Assembly: GCA_934202965.1 (NCBI GenBank)
Contig: CAKPYN010000021.1
Span: 1 to 43,421 of the forward strand
Length of the DNA: 43,421 bases
Direction of reading: 5' to 3'
DNA from: an uncultured Megasphaera sp.
GTDB lineage: Bacteria > Bacillota > Negativicutes > Veillonellales > Megasphaeraceae
The translations under genes were made by a program, and so were the position numbers. Of the stretch, positions 8,680 through 16,323 are shown in pieces; within the stretch, counting starts at the first letter, position 1; each line of letters opens with the position of its first letter. The notes below the pieces were generated by a model, which saw only the letters and a program-made list of their open reading frames with translations, did no database searches and had not been told where the DNA came from.

Positions 8680-9601
8680 CGCCTCCCATAATTGTCAAAT
8701 ACAATACAGCCATACGAACGGACACGCCGTTTTTAACTTGTTCCTGAATGGCTGAATGGTCACTGTAGCACGTATCCGTTTCAATTTCAATGCCTCTGTT
8801 CATTGGGCCCGGATGAAGAACGAGAACGTCTTTTTTAGCCAATGCCAACCGTTCTTTATTAATGCCAAATAAATCATTGTATTCGCCGGCGCTGGGGAAG
8901 AACCCAATACCTTGCCGTTCTTTTTGAATACGCAGTACGTTGATAACATCAGCATCTTTAATCGCTTCTTCTAAGTTATAATGAACTGTTACGCCCATCG
9001 ATTCTAATTCCGGCTGGAGCAGTGTCCGCGGGCCTACGAGATGTACGTCAGCACCCATCGTTTTCAAGCCATAAATATTGGAGCGAGCTACGCGGCCGTG
9101 ATCAATATCGCCGACGATGACAACTTTCAATCCATCTACATGACCTTTACGTTCGATAATCGTAAATAAATCCAGCAGCCCTTGTGTTGGATGGGCATGA
9201 GCGCCGTCACCGGCATTAATGATAATCGGTGAAACGCATGTATCGGCAAACCATGGTGAGCCTTCTTGTTTCTGACGCATAACAATCGCATCTACGCCCA
9301 TTGCCGTAACAGTCAGGAGGGTATCCCGAAAGCTTTCGCCTTTTTGAATCGAGCTGCCGCGCGGGGTAAAGTTGATAACATCAGCCCCTAAATATTTGGC
9401 TGCCATTTCAAAAGAGCCGCGTGTACGCGTACTCGGTTCCCAAAACATATTGCAAACCGATTTTCCTTTGAGAAGTGACAATTTCTTGTCGCCGCTATTG
9501 ACAACAGCTTTCATCTTTTTTGCCACTCGCAGTATCATTTCAATATCTTCTTTTGGTACTCCTTGCAGCCCTAACAGGCTTTTGCCCTGAATACTAGCCA
9601 T
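8657..9601 (-). CDS. pyrB: Aspartate carbamoyltransferase catalytic chain
   Basis: 314 residues from the chosen start. PyrB condenses carbamoyl phosphate with aspartate, the committed pyrimidine step. It shows the carbamoyl phosphate loop STRTRGSFEMAA, the HPTQGLLDLF motif and LHPGPMNRGIEI near the end. The start at 9601 is preferred over upstream in-frame codons because AAGGAGGATTCCA immediately precedes it and the upstream codons run into the attenuator hairpin. No regulatory pyrI is seen. It is the first gene of pyrB-pyrC-carA-carB. Confidence 0.97.
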   Translation of the reverse strand: MASIQGKSLLGLQGVPKEDIEMILRVAKKMKAVVNSGDKKLSLLKGKSVCNMFWEPSTRTRGSFEMAAKYLGADVINFTPRGSSIQKGESFRDTLLTVTAMGVDAIVMRQKQEGSPWFADTCVSPIIINAGDGAHAHPTQGLLDLFTIIERKGHVDGLKVVIVGDIDHGRVARSNIYGLKTMGADVHLVGPRTLLQPELESMGVTVHYNLEEAIKDADVINVLRIQKERQGIGFFPSAGEYNDLFGINKERLALAKKDVLVLHPGPMNRGIEIETDTCYSDHSAIQEQVKNGVSVRMAVLYLTIMGGDDVDITR

Positions 9602-9616
9602 TGGAATCCTCCTTAT

Positions 9617-9760
9617 ATAAAAAAAACCTCTGCCGAAAGGCAAAGGTCATATCGTAAGCATGGCAAAATATGTCCCTTTTTAGCCTCTCTGGACTATATT
9701 AAAGGTACAATCATAATCGTTATGAATAGCGAGGCCTCACGGGACCTCCGTCATATTCTT
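9617..9760 (-). promoter_or_regulatory. PyrR-dependent attenuator (pyr leader)
   Basis: The leader between promoter and pyrB contains AGTCCAGAGAGGCT (9695-9682), a match to the PyrR-binding RNA loop known from Bacillus pyr operons. Just before pyrB is an intrinsic terminator: CCTTTGCC/GGCAGAGG stem (9646-9639 with 9634-9627), GAAA-type loop and eight T (9626-9619). In the known mechanism UMP-bound PyrR stabilises the binding hairpin, the antiterminator cannot form and transcription stops. pyrR is not in the window. Confidence 0.92.
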
Positions 9761-9765
9761 ATATT

Positions 9766-9794
9766 ATTTTATATATATGCTTCCATAAAGTCAA
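9766..9794 (-). promoter_or_regulatory. pyrB operon promoter
   Basis: TTGACT (9794-9789), a 17-bp spacer and TAAAAT (9771-9766) on the minus strand. The start of transcription would be near 9760, just before the PyrR leader. Confidence 0.85.
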
Positions 9795-9830
9795 GAATTT
9801 TTTATCATATCGTATAAAGTTATATACAAA

Positions 9831-9978
9831 GGAGATGTAACATCATGTTTTTGTCTATCATGCACTCTGATATTTCGGTGAAGAAAATAAACGGTAATTC
9901 TACAAACGATATCCATAAAACAGTATGACAAAAGGACTGTAACAAAATGGATGAAACGTTCTCATTTTGTTACAGTCC
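9831..9978. repeat. Interspersed intergenic hairpin repeat, copy A
   Basis: This fills most of the 388-bp gap between pyrB and the unknown membrane gene. Its first 29 bp (9835-9863) are identical to 12393-12421 in copy B; the middle is diverged; it ends in a 16-bp perfect hairpin (9934-9949 with 9963-9978). On the plus strand AAAGGAG stands 10 bases before an ATG at 9845 that opens a 27-codon reading frame starting MFLSIM. Copy B starts with the same six codons. Whether this is translated is unknown. Confidence 0.75.
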
Positions 9979-9980
9979 CA
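9928..9980 (-). terminator. Hairpin terminator from repeat A
   Basis: The stem GGACTGTAACAAAATG with its exact complement, 13-base loop, is followed on the minus strand by TTTTG. It lies 11 bp past the stop of the membrane protein gene and probably ends the pyrF-pyrE transcript. Confidence 0.75.
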
Positions 9981-9989
9981 TTTTACAAG

Positions 9990-10934
9990 CTAAAAGTTAA
10001 AAAAATCAAAGCGCGGCTGTTCATCTGCCATCGGAAGTTCAGGAAATCCAACAGACTGTGGCTGGATAATCATAAATACTAACGCAGCCAAAACAGCAAT
10101 GCCTAATGTCAGATACGAAAACTTACCTTTGGTACTGTGCGTTTCTACACCAAAGAAGCGAATGCCAACGGCAGCCCCAATCGTAGAGAACAAGGCACCT
10201 AATGAAAAATATCTAAAAATCAAATACGCCGCAACCAATCCTACGACCATTGCCGAATTAATAACAATCGGATAGCAGCGAGACAAGACAGATTGTTCAT
10301 TGCGCCGCATAGCCGTGAGCCAATCGGTTGCATCAATCCCCGTCAAACCTGCTAAAAACGTCGTGCCGTATAAAATGGTATCCCATGTACGATTCCATTT
10401 CTTACGATCTCCGGCAAACCACATCAATGCGGCAAAAGCAAGAATAACAATGCCCGCTAAAATATAATAGTATGCCGGCGGAACAAATTCTACAATAACA
10501 GCCCCAATCACGACGAGTACGCTGGCTATGATGCACATTTGCACAAGCTGTCCTTTTGTCGGCCGAACTTTTTGGGGAATTCCCTGATATATCTTGGCAA
10601 AAATTTCCAGCAAAAAGACAATGACAAAAAAGACAATACCAAAGAACGGACTAAAGGCTGCTAAAATAACCGTAATAAACACTGGCAAGAGAAATTTGAC
10701 GCCTGGAAAGATGACAAAGGTCTTCATGTTCATGCGATGTTCCTGTGAATATACCGTAAAATACGTAAAAACGTTAAACAACAGCATTGCCACAATGAGC
10801 TCGCCCGGTTTTGCGCCCATATATAAGAAAATCATAAGCAGACACATGCTCATATTCATGCCCGTAAAACGGGAAAATACAGCACCGAGAAGACCTGCGC
10901 CAAAAAACGGCAGAATCGCTGATAGTAATTCCAT
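9990..10934 (-). CDS. Polytopic membrane protein, unknown function
   Basis: 314 residues with about nine hydrophobic segments, beginning LLSAILPFFGAGLLGAVFSR and ending in a hydrophilic tail with PRFDFFNF. The glycine-rich first helix and overall layout recall TauE/SafE-type permeases, but no diagnostic motif is seen, so no function is assigned. It starts 20 bp after the pyrE stop on the same strand, with only a weak ribosome site (AAAGGG, spacing about 13), and ends before the repeat A hairpin. Its place as third gene of pyrF-pyrE suggests co-expression with UMP synthesis; a role in nucleobase or orotate transport is conceivable but unsupported by sequence. Confidence 0.75.
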   Translation of the reverse strand: MELLSAILPFFGAGLLGAVFSRFTGMNMSMCLLMIFLYMGAKPGELIVAMLLFNVFTYFTVYSQEHRMNMKTFVIFPGVKFLLPVFITVILAAFSPFFGIVFFVIVFLLEIFAKIYQGIPQKVRPTKGQLVQMCIIASVLVVIGAVIVEFVPPAYYYILAGIVILAFAALMWFAGDRKKWNRTWDTILYGTTFLAGLTGIDATDWLTAMRRNEQSVLSRCYPIVINSAMVVGLVAAYLIFRYFSLGALFSTIGAAVGIRFFGVETHSTKGKFSYLTLGIAVLAALVFMIIQPQSVGFPELPMADEQPRFDFFNF

Positions 10935-10954
10935 ATTCTGTTTTCAGCCCTTTC

Positions 10955-11542
10955 TTATTTCAAATGATGGCTGCCGCGTTCTGTCATGGGTACGCCTTCT
11001 TTGCAAAGTGGGCAGTTATCCGGCTGATATGTTGGAACGGTCAAATGAAGTAATGCTTGAACTTTGTCTTTTGGAACGCCAAATTCAGCTTTGCCGCCGC
11101 TGCGATCTACCAAGAGACCTACGCCAACGATAACGCCGCCTGCTTTTTTGACCACATTGACAACTTCCTGTACAGAACCACCAGTCGTCACAATATCTTC
11201 AACAATCAGAACTCGTTCGCCCGGTTCGATATGGAAGCCGCGGCGAAGGGTCATGACGCCCTTTTCACGTTCTGTAAAAATAGCACGCGTTCCCAAAGCT
11301 TTACCAACTTCATGGGCCAGCAAGATACCGCCAGTCATTGGGCCCATAACGGTCTGCACGTTTTGGTCTTTAAACCGTTCTGCTAACTCTTTGCAAAGCT
11401 TTTCTGTATATTCCGGATGCTGCAGTACGTTGAATTTTTCAACGTACAACGGGCTGTGAAGGCCTGAGGTAAGAAGGAAATGGCCTTCCAATACGGCTTT
11501 CGTGTCTACTAATAATTGTTTTACTTCTGCTTCTGTCATCAT
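10955..11542 (-). CDS. pyrE: Orotate phosphoribosyltransferase
   Basis: 195 residues. PyrE joins orotate and PRPP to give OMP. The PRPP-binding motif is RVLIVEDIVTTGGSVQEV near residue 109, with the TGPMTGGILLA-type loop before it (MGPMTGGILLAHEVG). The C-terminal extension holds a Cys pair (NCPLCKEGVPM) seen in the longer PyrE forms. The start at 11542 is 6 bp after the pyrF stop and has GGGGGT upstream. It is the second gene of the pyrF-pyrE unit. Confidence 0.96.
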   Translation of the reverse strand: MMTEAEVKQLLVDTKAVLEGHFLLTSGLHSPLYVEKFNVLQHPEYTEKLCKELAERFKDQNVQTVMGPMTGGILLAHEVGKALGTRAIFTEREKGVMTLRRGFHIEPGERVLIVEDIVTTGGSVQEVVNVVKKAGGVIVGVGLLVDRSGGKAEFGVPKDKVQALLHLTVPTYQPDNCPLCKEGVPMTERGSHHLK

Positions 11543-11548
11543 AACGTA

Positions 11549-12262
11549 CTATACCCCCTGAATTTCTGCTAAAATTTTGCGTACTGCTTCTTGCGGATCA
11601 GCCGCTTTTGTAATCGGTCGGCCAATAACCAAATGAGATGCACCGTCTTTGAGTGCCTGAGATGGTGTGGTAAACCGCTTTTGATCATTGGCAACTGCAA
11701 AGGACGGCCGAATTCCCGGTGTAACAATTAAAAAGTCCGGGCCATTCATTTCGCGAATCGCCTTGGCTTCGTATGGTGAAGAAACGGTACCGTCTACGCC
11801 GGCTTCCTTGGCAAGTTTTGCTAGTCGCTGTACCGTTTCAGCAATACTGTATTTGCCGCCAATTTCCTGCCAGCTCTGTTCATCAATACTGGTTAATACG
11901 GTAACAGCCAATAATTTCGGCCGTTCGATTCCCAGCTTGGCCGCTTCATCATGTACGGCTTCTGCAGCAGCTGCCATCATTGCTTTACCGCCTGTGCCAT
12001 GGAGTGTCATCAAATCGGCACCTAAACGTGTCAGCGCCCGAATGCTCTGTCCTACAGTATTCGGAATATCATGTACTTTTAAATCCAAAAATACATGCTT
12101 CCCCTGGTCTTTTAAATACCGTACAGCATCCGGTCCGGCACTGTAAAACAATTCCATGCCGACTTTATAAAAAGAAACACTGTCTCCCAATACTTCTACA
12201 AGCTTTTTCATGTCCTCCAGCGAATGGACATCTAAAGCAGTAATAATGCGATTATCTGCCAT
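11549..12262 (-). CDS. pyrF: Orotidine 5'-phosphate decarboxylase
   Basis: 237 residues. PyrF decarboxylates OMP to UMP, the last step. The catalytic Asp-Lys-Asp array is in FLDLKVHDIPNT near residue 60; ITALDVHS at the N-terminus and VTPGIRP near 185 are further family marks. The start at 12262 is chosen because AAGGAGGTTTACCG stands directly before it; a longer frame upstream lacks a ribosome site. It is the first gene of pyrF-pyrE-membrane protein, with its own promoter at 12302-12330. Confidence 0.97.
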   Translation of the reverse strand: MADNRIITALDVHSLEDMKKLVEVLGDSVSFYKVGMELFYSAGPDAVRYLKDQGKHVFLDLKVHDIPNTVGQSIRALTRLGADLMTLHGTGGKAMMAAAAEAVHDEAAKLGIERPKLLAVTVLTSIDEQSWQEIGGKYSIAETVQRLAKLAKEAGVDGTVSSPYEAKAIREMNGPDFLIVTPGIRPSFAVANDQKRFTTPSQALKDGASHLVIGRPITKAADPQEAVRKILAEIQGV

Positions 12263-12301
12263 CGGTAAACCTCCTTGTGGATATATAGGCATATCTAATT
12301 T

Positions 12302-12330
12302 ATTATGTCATTTTTTATATAGACTGTCAA
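12302..12330 (-). promoter_or_regulatory. pyrF promoter
   Basis: TTGACA (12330-12325), 17-bp spacer and CATAAT (12307-12302). The leader would be only about 30 bases and has no PyrR-like motif, so this operon seems not to share the attenuation of pyrB. Confidence 0.85.
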
Positions 12331-12389
12331 CGACTGAAGGTTCCTGCAATGGACTGCCAGTGAAAAAATAATGGCGAAGTATATAAAAG

Positions 12390-12560
12390 AAAATGTAACA
12401 TCATGTTTTTGTCTATCATGCGCTATCGTATTTCGTCAAAAGTTTTTTGTTTGAAGTCTGAAGAAAATGAACTGTCATGCTGCAAACCATCCACGTAAGA
12501 CGATATGACAAAAGGAGCTGTAACAACATGAATTCAACGTTCTCATGTTGTTACAGCTCC
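12390..12560. repeat. Interspersed intergenic hairpin repeat, copy B
   Basis: The longest copy (about 170 bp), between pyrF and gmhA. It shares 29 identical bases with copy A at the left (12393-12421), the middle part GAAAATGAACTGTCATGCTG with copy C, and the CGATATGACAAAAG block plus final hairpin with both. The plus strand can be read as a 31-codon frame from ATG at 12403 (MFLSIMRYRIS...), ending before the hairpin. Confidence 0.78.
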
Positions 12561-12562
12561 AC
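12510..12562 (-). terminator. Hairpin terminator from repeat B
   Basis: Perfect 17-bp stem (12514-12530 with 12544-12560), 13-base loop, TTTTG on the minus side. It lies 10 bp after the gmhA stop. Compared with copy A, ACAAAATG has changed to ACAACATG and the opposite arm changed to match, so pairing is conserved. Confidence 0.8.
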
Positions 12563-12569
12563 ATGCAGC

Positions 12570-13127
12570 TTATATATCTTCTTCTGCAATTTCGCAAAGA
12601 ATATGTCCGATCATAATATGCATTTCCTGAGCTCTCGCCGTGGTTTTGGCAGGAACGGCCAGGCAGAGGTCACATTGGTCTTTCATTTTGCCGCCACCTA
12701 TGGCTGTCATACCGATGACCGTCATGTGTTTGGCATGCGCTTCGGCAATGGCCTGCAGGACGTTGGCACTGTTGCCGGATGTAGAAATACCGACGAGAAC
12801 GTCGCCTTCTTCTCCCAGGGCCTGTACTTGCCGGCTGAAAACGGTATCATAGCCATAGTCATTGGCTACAGCTGTGAGAATCGATGTATCTACCGTCAGA
12901 GCAACTGCTGGAAAAGCACGCCGTTCTTTTTGAAAGCGGCCGACAATTTCCGCTGCCAAGTGCTGAGCATCAGCCGCACTGCCGCCGTTGCCGCAAAAGA
13001 GAATTTTATGTCCTGTCATCAATGCCTTTTTGATAAGCATTCCAGCAACTTCAATATCCGGCAGCAATGTCTTGGTCGCTGCCAGGACTGCTTCATGTTC
13101 TTGTATGCGTTGTGCTGCAATCGTCAT
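12570..13127 (-). CDS. gmhA: Phosphoheptose isomerase (SIS domain)
   Basis: 185 residues, a single SIS domain matching sedoheptulose-7-phosphate isomerase, the first step to ADP-heptose for LPS inner core. Visible features are ILFCGNGGSAADAQHLAAE near residue 45, ISTSGNSANVLQAI near 115 and the C-terminal AQEMHIMIGHILCE with metal-site His residues. DiaA, a DNA replication initiator of the same fold, is the main alternative; the GNGGSAADA and HIMIGH features favour GmhA. It has GGAG upstream and is last in gltD-like - carbonic anhydrase - gmhA. Confidence 0.88.
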   Translation of the reverse strand: MTIAAQRIQEHEAVLAATKTLLPDIEVAGMLIKKALMTGHKILFCGNGGSAADAQHLAAEIVGRFQKERRAFPAVALTVDTSILTAVANDYGYDTVFSRQVQALGEEGDVLVGISTSGNSANVLQAIAEAHAKHMTVIGMTAIGGGKMKDQCDLCLAVPAKTTARAQEMHIMIGHILCEIAEEDI

Positions 13128-13174
13128 GATAGGGTGCTCCTTTCTAATGTAGTATATAAAACTGCCACACGGGC

Positions 13175-13735
13175 TTATCGTTCATTGTCATCAACAACGC
13201 GAATTTCTCCGGTATGGGGGTGAATCACCATACCGTAAATCGACAAGGTATGCGGTAAGTACGGATTATTCCGCAAACATTGAACTGTATGACGCACCGA
13301 TTCATCTACATCACCGATAGAATCAGCCCACGCTGCAAGGCGCGGACGAACGGCTGCAATTGCTGCCGATTCAATACCTTCATCAGCCATTTTTTGGCAT
13401 AAACTGGCGGCCGTTGTCTTGAGCATGCCGCAATCATCATGGCCCATCACAATAATATCGTGGACATGCAATTCATATACGGCTACCATTAAACTGCCAA
13501 TGACGCTGTCAAAATCTTCAAATGCCGTATTGCCGGCAACTTTAATGATTTTCGCTTCACCGCGACGCAATCCCATCGCTGGTTCGAGAAAATCAAGAAG
13601 ACGCGTATCCATGCAAGTAAGCACTGCTAAATTGCGGTTAGGGTATTTGCTGACAACTTCCAATCCGCCATGCATCAGTGTCTTTTCGACAAATGTATGA
13701 TTTGCTTTGGTAATTTGGTCTGCCAAAAGAGACAT
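13175..13735 (-). CDS. Beta-class carbonic anhydrase
   Basis: 186 residues. It interconverts CO2 and bicarbonate. The beta-class zinc site is visible: CMDTR (Cys41, Asp43, Arg45) and GHDDCGM (His99, Cys102). The compact size fits the short bacterial form. The start follows AGGAGGTGCAGCG and lies 11 bp after the end of the GltD-like gene, so the two are co-transcribed. Bicarbonate supply for carbamoyl phosphate synthase is a possible role but the genes are in different operons. Confidence 0.92.
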   Translation of the reverse strand: MSLLADQITKANHTFVEKTLMHGGLEVVSKYPNRNLAVLTCMDTRLLDFLEPAMGLRRGEAKIIKVAGNTAFEDFDSVIGSLMVAVYELHVHDIIVMGHDDCGMLKTTAASLCQKMADEGIESAAIAAVRPRLAAWADSIGDVDESVRHTVQCLRNNPYLPHTLSIYGMVIHPHTGEIRVVDDNER

Positions 13736-13746
13736 CGCTGCACCTC

Positions 13747-15105
13747 CTAGTCTTTTGCTGCCTGTAACAGACGAACGGCACGCACGTATTCATCGATGGC
13801 TAAAGCCGTTTTTTTACCTTCCCGCATGGCCAATACAACCGTCTGCGGTTTGTGGACAATATCACCGGCTGCAAACACACCGGCACGACTGGTCATACCA
13901 TACGGTGTTTCTTTGACAGCAATATATCCATCATCGTTGGCATCGACGCCAAACGATGCGATAACGCTCTTTTCAGGTTTATTTCCGATAGCTGCAATAA
14001 TTTTGTTAGCCGGTACAACGCCAAATTCACCGGTTGGTACCATTGTCGCATCTTCCAAAATCTGCTGTTTTTCATATTTCAACCCTTCGACGCAAGTCGT
14101 TCCGACAACGGCTTTCGGTGCCGAATAGAATTGAAATTGTACACCATCGGCTTTAGCTTCTTCATATTCCGACGGTAAACATTTCATGTTTTTTTCAGCC
14201 CGGCGATATACGATTTTGACATCTGCACCTAGCCGCAACGCTGTCCGTGCTGCATCAATAGCAACATTACCGGCACCGACAACAATCACGTGATCGCCTT
14301 TTTGAATCGGCAGATTTTCTATTTTTTCTTCCCCAAGTTGTACATTCTGAATTTGTACAAGGAATTGTTCGGCATTGACAACACCTTCTACATCATCGTT
14401 ATCTACACCCAAACTCCAAGCATCCATGGTGCCAACACCGATAAAAACGGCATCAAACTGCTGTTGCAGTTCATCCATCATTTTATCTGTCCCGACTTTA
14501 GTCTGATACTGTATGGAAACGCCCATTTTTTCCAGCATTTCTGCTTCACGCCAAACAATTTCTTTATGCAGACGAAATGTGGGAATGCCATAGGTCGTCG
14601 TACCTCCGGCATGAGAAGATGCTTCGAATATAGTAACGTCATAATCACGCAATGCCAGTTCGCGAGCAGCTGCCAGGCTAGCCGGGCCGCTGCCGATTAA
14701 GGCTATGCGGCCGCTTGTTTTCTTACTGACATGAACAGGCAAAAAACCGCCGTCCATCGCCATATCTGCTACAAATCGTTCCAGCTTGCCAATTTCTATA
14801 TGCTGTCCCTTTTTACCAAGAACGCAGGAACCTTCGCATTGTTTTTCCCGTGGACATACACGGCCGCAAATTGCCGGTAAATCACTTTGCTGATAGATAT
14901 GTTCTGCTGCTTTACCTAGATTTCCCTCGGTCAACGCATGAATAAACTGCGGGATTTCATTGGAAATTGGGCAGCCTTTACGGCATTGCGGAACCTTACA
15001 GTTCAGACAGCGTTTTGCTTCTGTAATAGCTTCGGCTAAGGTATAATCGGTATCATGAAGAACTTCTTCATAAAAAGAGCTTAAGGGATTGGTTGTCTTG
15101 GACAT
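13747..15105 (-). CDS. GltD-like NAD(P)H oxidoreductase, stand-alone
   Basis: 452 residues from the chosen start, which has GGCGG 9 bases upstream; an upstream in-frame start lacks one. The N-terminal domain holds two cysteine clusters (CLNCKVPQCRKGCP and CGRVCPREKQCEGSC) for iron-sulfur binding, followed by an FAD site (IGSGPASLAAARE) and an NADPH site (IVVGAGNVAIDAARTA). This is the glutamate synthase small-subunit family. No large subunit GltB lies nearby, so it may be the homotetrameric glutamate synthase-type protein or a partner of another enzyme such as NfnB. It heads the operon with carbonic anhydrase and GmhA. Confidence 0.88.
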   Translation of the reverse strand: MSKTTNPLSSFYEEVLHDTDYTLAEAITEAKRCLNCKVPQCRKGCPISNEIPQFIHALTEGNLGKAAEHIYQQSDLPAICGRVCPREKQCEGSCVLGKKGQHIEIGKLERFVADMAMDGGFLPVHVSKKTSGRIALIGSGPASLAAARELALRDYDVTIFEASSHAGGTTTYGIPTFRLHKEIVWREAEMLEKMGVSIQYQTKVGTDKMMDELQQQFDAVFIGVGTMDAWSLGVDNDDVEGVVNAEQFLVQIQNVQLGEEKIENLPIQKGDHVIVVGAGNVAIDAARTALRLGADVKIVYRRAEKNMKCLPSEYEEAKADGVQFQFYSAPKAVVGTTCVEGLKYEKQQILEDATMVPTGEFGVVPANKIIAAIGNKPEKSVIASFGVDANDDGYIAVKETPYGMTSRAGVFAAGDIVHKPQTVVLAMREGKKTALAIDEYVRAVRLLQAAKD

Positions 15106-15198
15106 AGACAGATACCGCCTTTCATTATGATATGTATATTTACTATATCTCATGTAGTAATCAATCGTTACGATAGCATTTATTTTTCAAAAAAAAAA

Positions 15199-15275
15199 TG
15201 GTGCGCCCAAGATGACTCGAACATCCGACACGCAGTTTAGGAAACTGCTGCTCTATCCAGCTGAGCTATGGGCGC
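15199..15275 (-). tRNA. tRNA-Arg (anticodon CCU)
   Basis: A complete 77-nt cloverleaf on the minus strand: acceptor GCGCCCA/TGGGCGC, D arm GCTC...GAGC, anticodon stem GCAGT/ACTGC with loop TTCCTAA (anticodon CCT in DNA), T arm with TTCGAGT, and encoded CCA. It reads AGG codons. Confidence 0.96.
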
Positions 15276-15340
15276 ACAGTAATGCTGCACGCTATTTATG
15301 ATAGCATGAAATCCCAAAAAAAGAAAGATATTTTCCTTTC

Positions 15341-15369
15341 TTGCATCACCGGCCTGCCTTATTTATAAT
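15341..15369 (+). promoter_or_regulatory. murQ operon promoter
   Basis: TTGCAT (15341-15346), 17-bp spacer, TATAAT (15364-15369). The leader to the murQ start is about 33 bases. No operator palindrome is obvious. Confidence 0.75.
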
Positions 15370-15408
15370 ATAATGATTATATATTTATTAAATGAAAGAA
15401 GGAATTTC

Positions 15409-16323
15409 ATGATTGAATTAGATACACTTGCAACAGAACAGCAGAACGACGCCAGTCAAGGGATTGACGCGGTATCTACGCTGGATATGGTGCGAATCAT
15501 TAATGCGGAAGATGCTAAAGTGGCTGTCGCAGTCAGTGCCATTGCCCCGGCTATTGCCCAAGCTATTGACTTGATTGCCGACCGTTTGCATCACGGCGGC
15601 AGACTATTTTATATGGGCTCCGGTACATCCGGACGCTTGGGGATTCTCGACGCCGTCGAATGCCCGCCAACATATAGTACGGAACCCGAACTCGTACAAG
15701 GACTAATTGCCGGCGGTTATGAGGCCATCTTTCGTGCCCGCGAAGGGGCAGAAGATTCGCCGCAGTTTGGCAAAGCGGATCTAGAATCTCATCATCTGAC
15801 CAACCGTGACGTTGTCGTCGGGCTGAGTGCCTCCGGACGCACGCCGTACGTTGTCGGCGGTCTTTCCTATGCCCATTCCATCGGTGCTGCAACCATTTCG
15901 ATCGATTGCTCACCCCATTCTCCCATTGCCGCATATGCACAGATTGATTTATGTGCCCTCGTTGGGCCGGAAGTAATTACCGGTTCCACTCGCATGAAAG
16001 CCGGTACGGCGCAAAAGATGATTCTCAATATGCTTTCCACAGGAACCATGATTAAGTTGGGAAAAGTCTATGGAAATTTAATGGTAGATGTTAAATCATC
16101 CAACCAAAAGTTGGAAGAACGGGCACGGCGTATCGTAATGACAGCAACAGGTTGTTCTCGTGATATCGCCATGCAGGCACTGCAGCAATGTCAAGGCCAA
16201 GCAAAAACAGCTATTGTCATGATAAAAAATCAGTGTTCTGCAGCAGATGCCGCAACGGCATTGAAGAACGCTGATGGTTATCTTCGCCAGGCATTACAAC
16301 AGGAAGATAAGGGGGATGACTGA
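15409..16323 (+). CDS. murQ: N-acetylmuramic acid 6-phosphate etherase
   Basis: 304 residues. MurQ cleaves the lactyl ether of MurNAc-6-phosphate to give GlcNAc-6-phosphate and lactate, in the cytoplasm. The SIS core is visible in YMGSGTSGRLGILDAVECPPTY near residue 70, VGLSASGRTPYV near 145 and the family signature PEVITGSTRMKAGTAQK near 190. The start at 15409 is preferred since AGAAGGA lies 6-7 bases upstream. Its stop overlaps the murP start by one base, and mupG follows, giving a complete uptake-hydrolysis-etherase set. Confidence 0.97.
   Translation: MIELDTLATEQQNDASQGIDAVSTLDMVRIINAEDAKVAVAVSAIAPAIAQAIDLIADRLHHGGRLFYMGSGTSGRLGILDAVECPPTYSTEPELVQGLIAGGYEAIFRAREGAEDSPQFGKADLESHHLTNRDVVVGLSASGRTPYVVGGLSYAHSIGAATISIDCSPHSPIAAYAQIDLCALVGPEVITGSTRMKAGTAQKMILNMLSTGTMIKLGKVYGNLMVDVKSSNQKLEERARRIVMTATGCSRDIAMQALQQCQGQAKTAIVMIKNQCSAADAATALKNADGYLRQALQQEDKGDD

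Noticed and set aside
12477..13223. 248-codon plus-strand frame over gmhA
   Set aside because: Antisense to a clear GmhA; no recognisable domain and it starts inside repeat B.
15303..15345. Hairpin AAGAAAG/CTTTCTT between tRNA-Arg and murQ as a terminator
   Set aside because: No gene ends there on either strand, and it overlaps the -35 of the murQ promoter; short A/T-rich symmetry may be chance.
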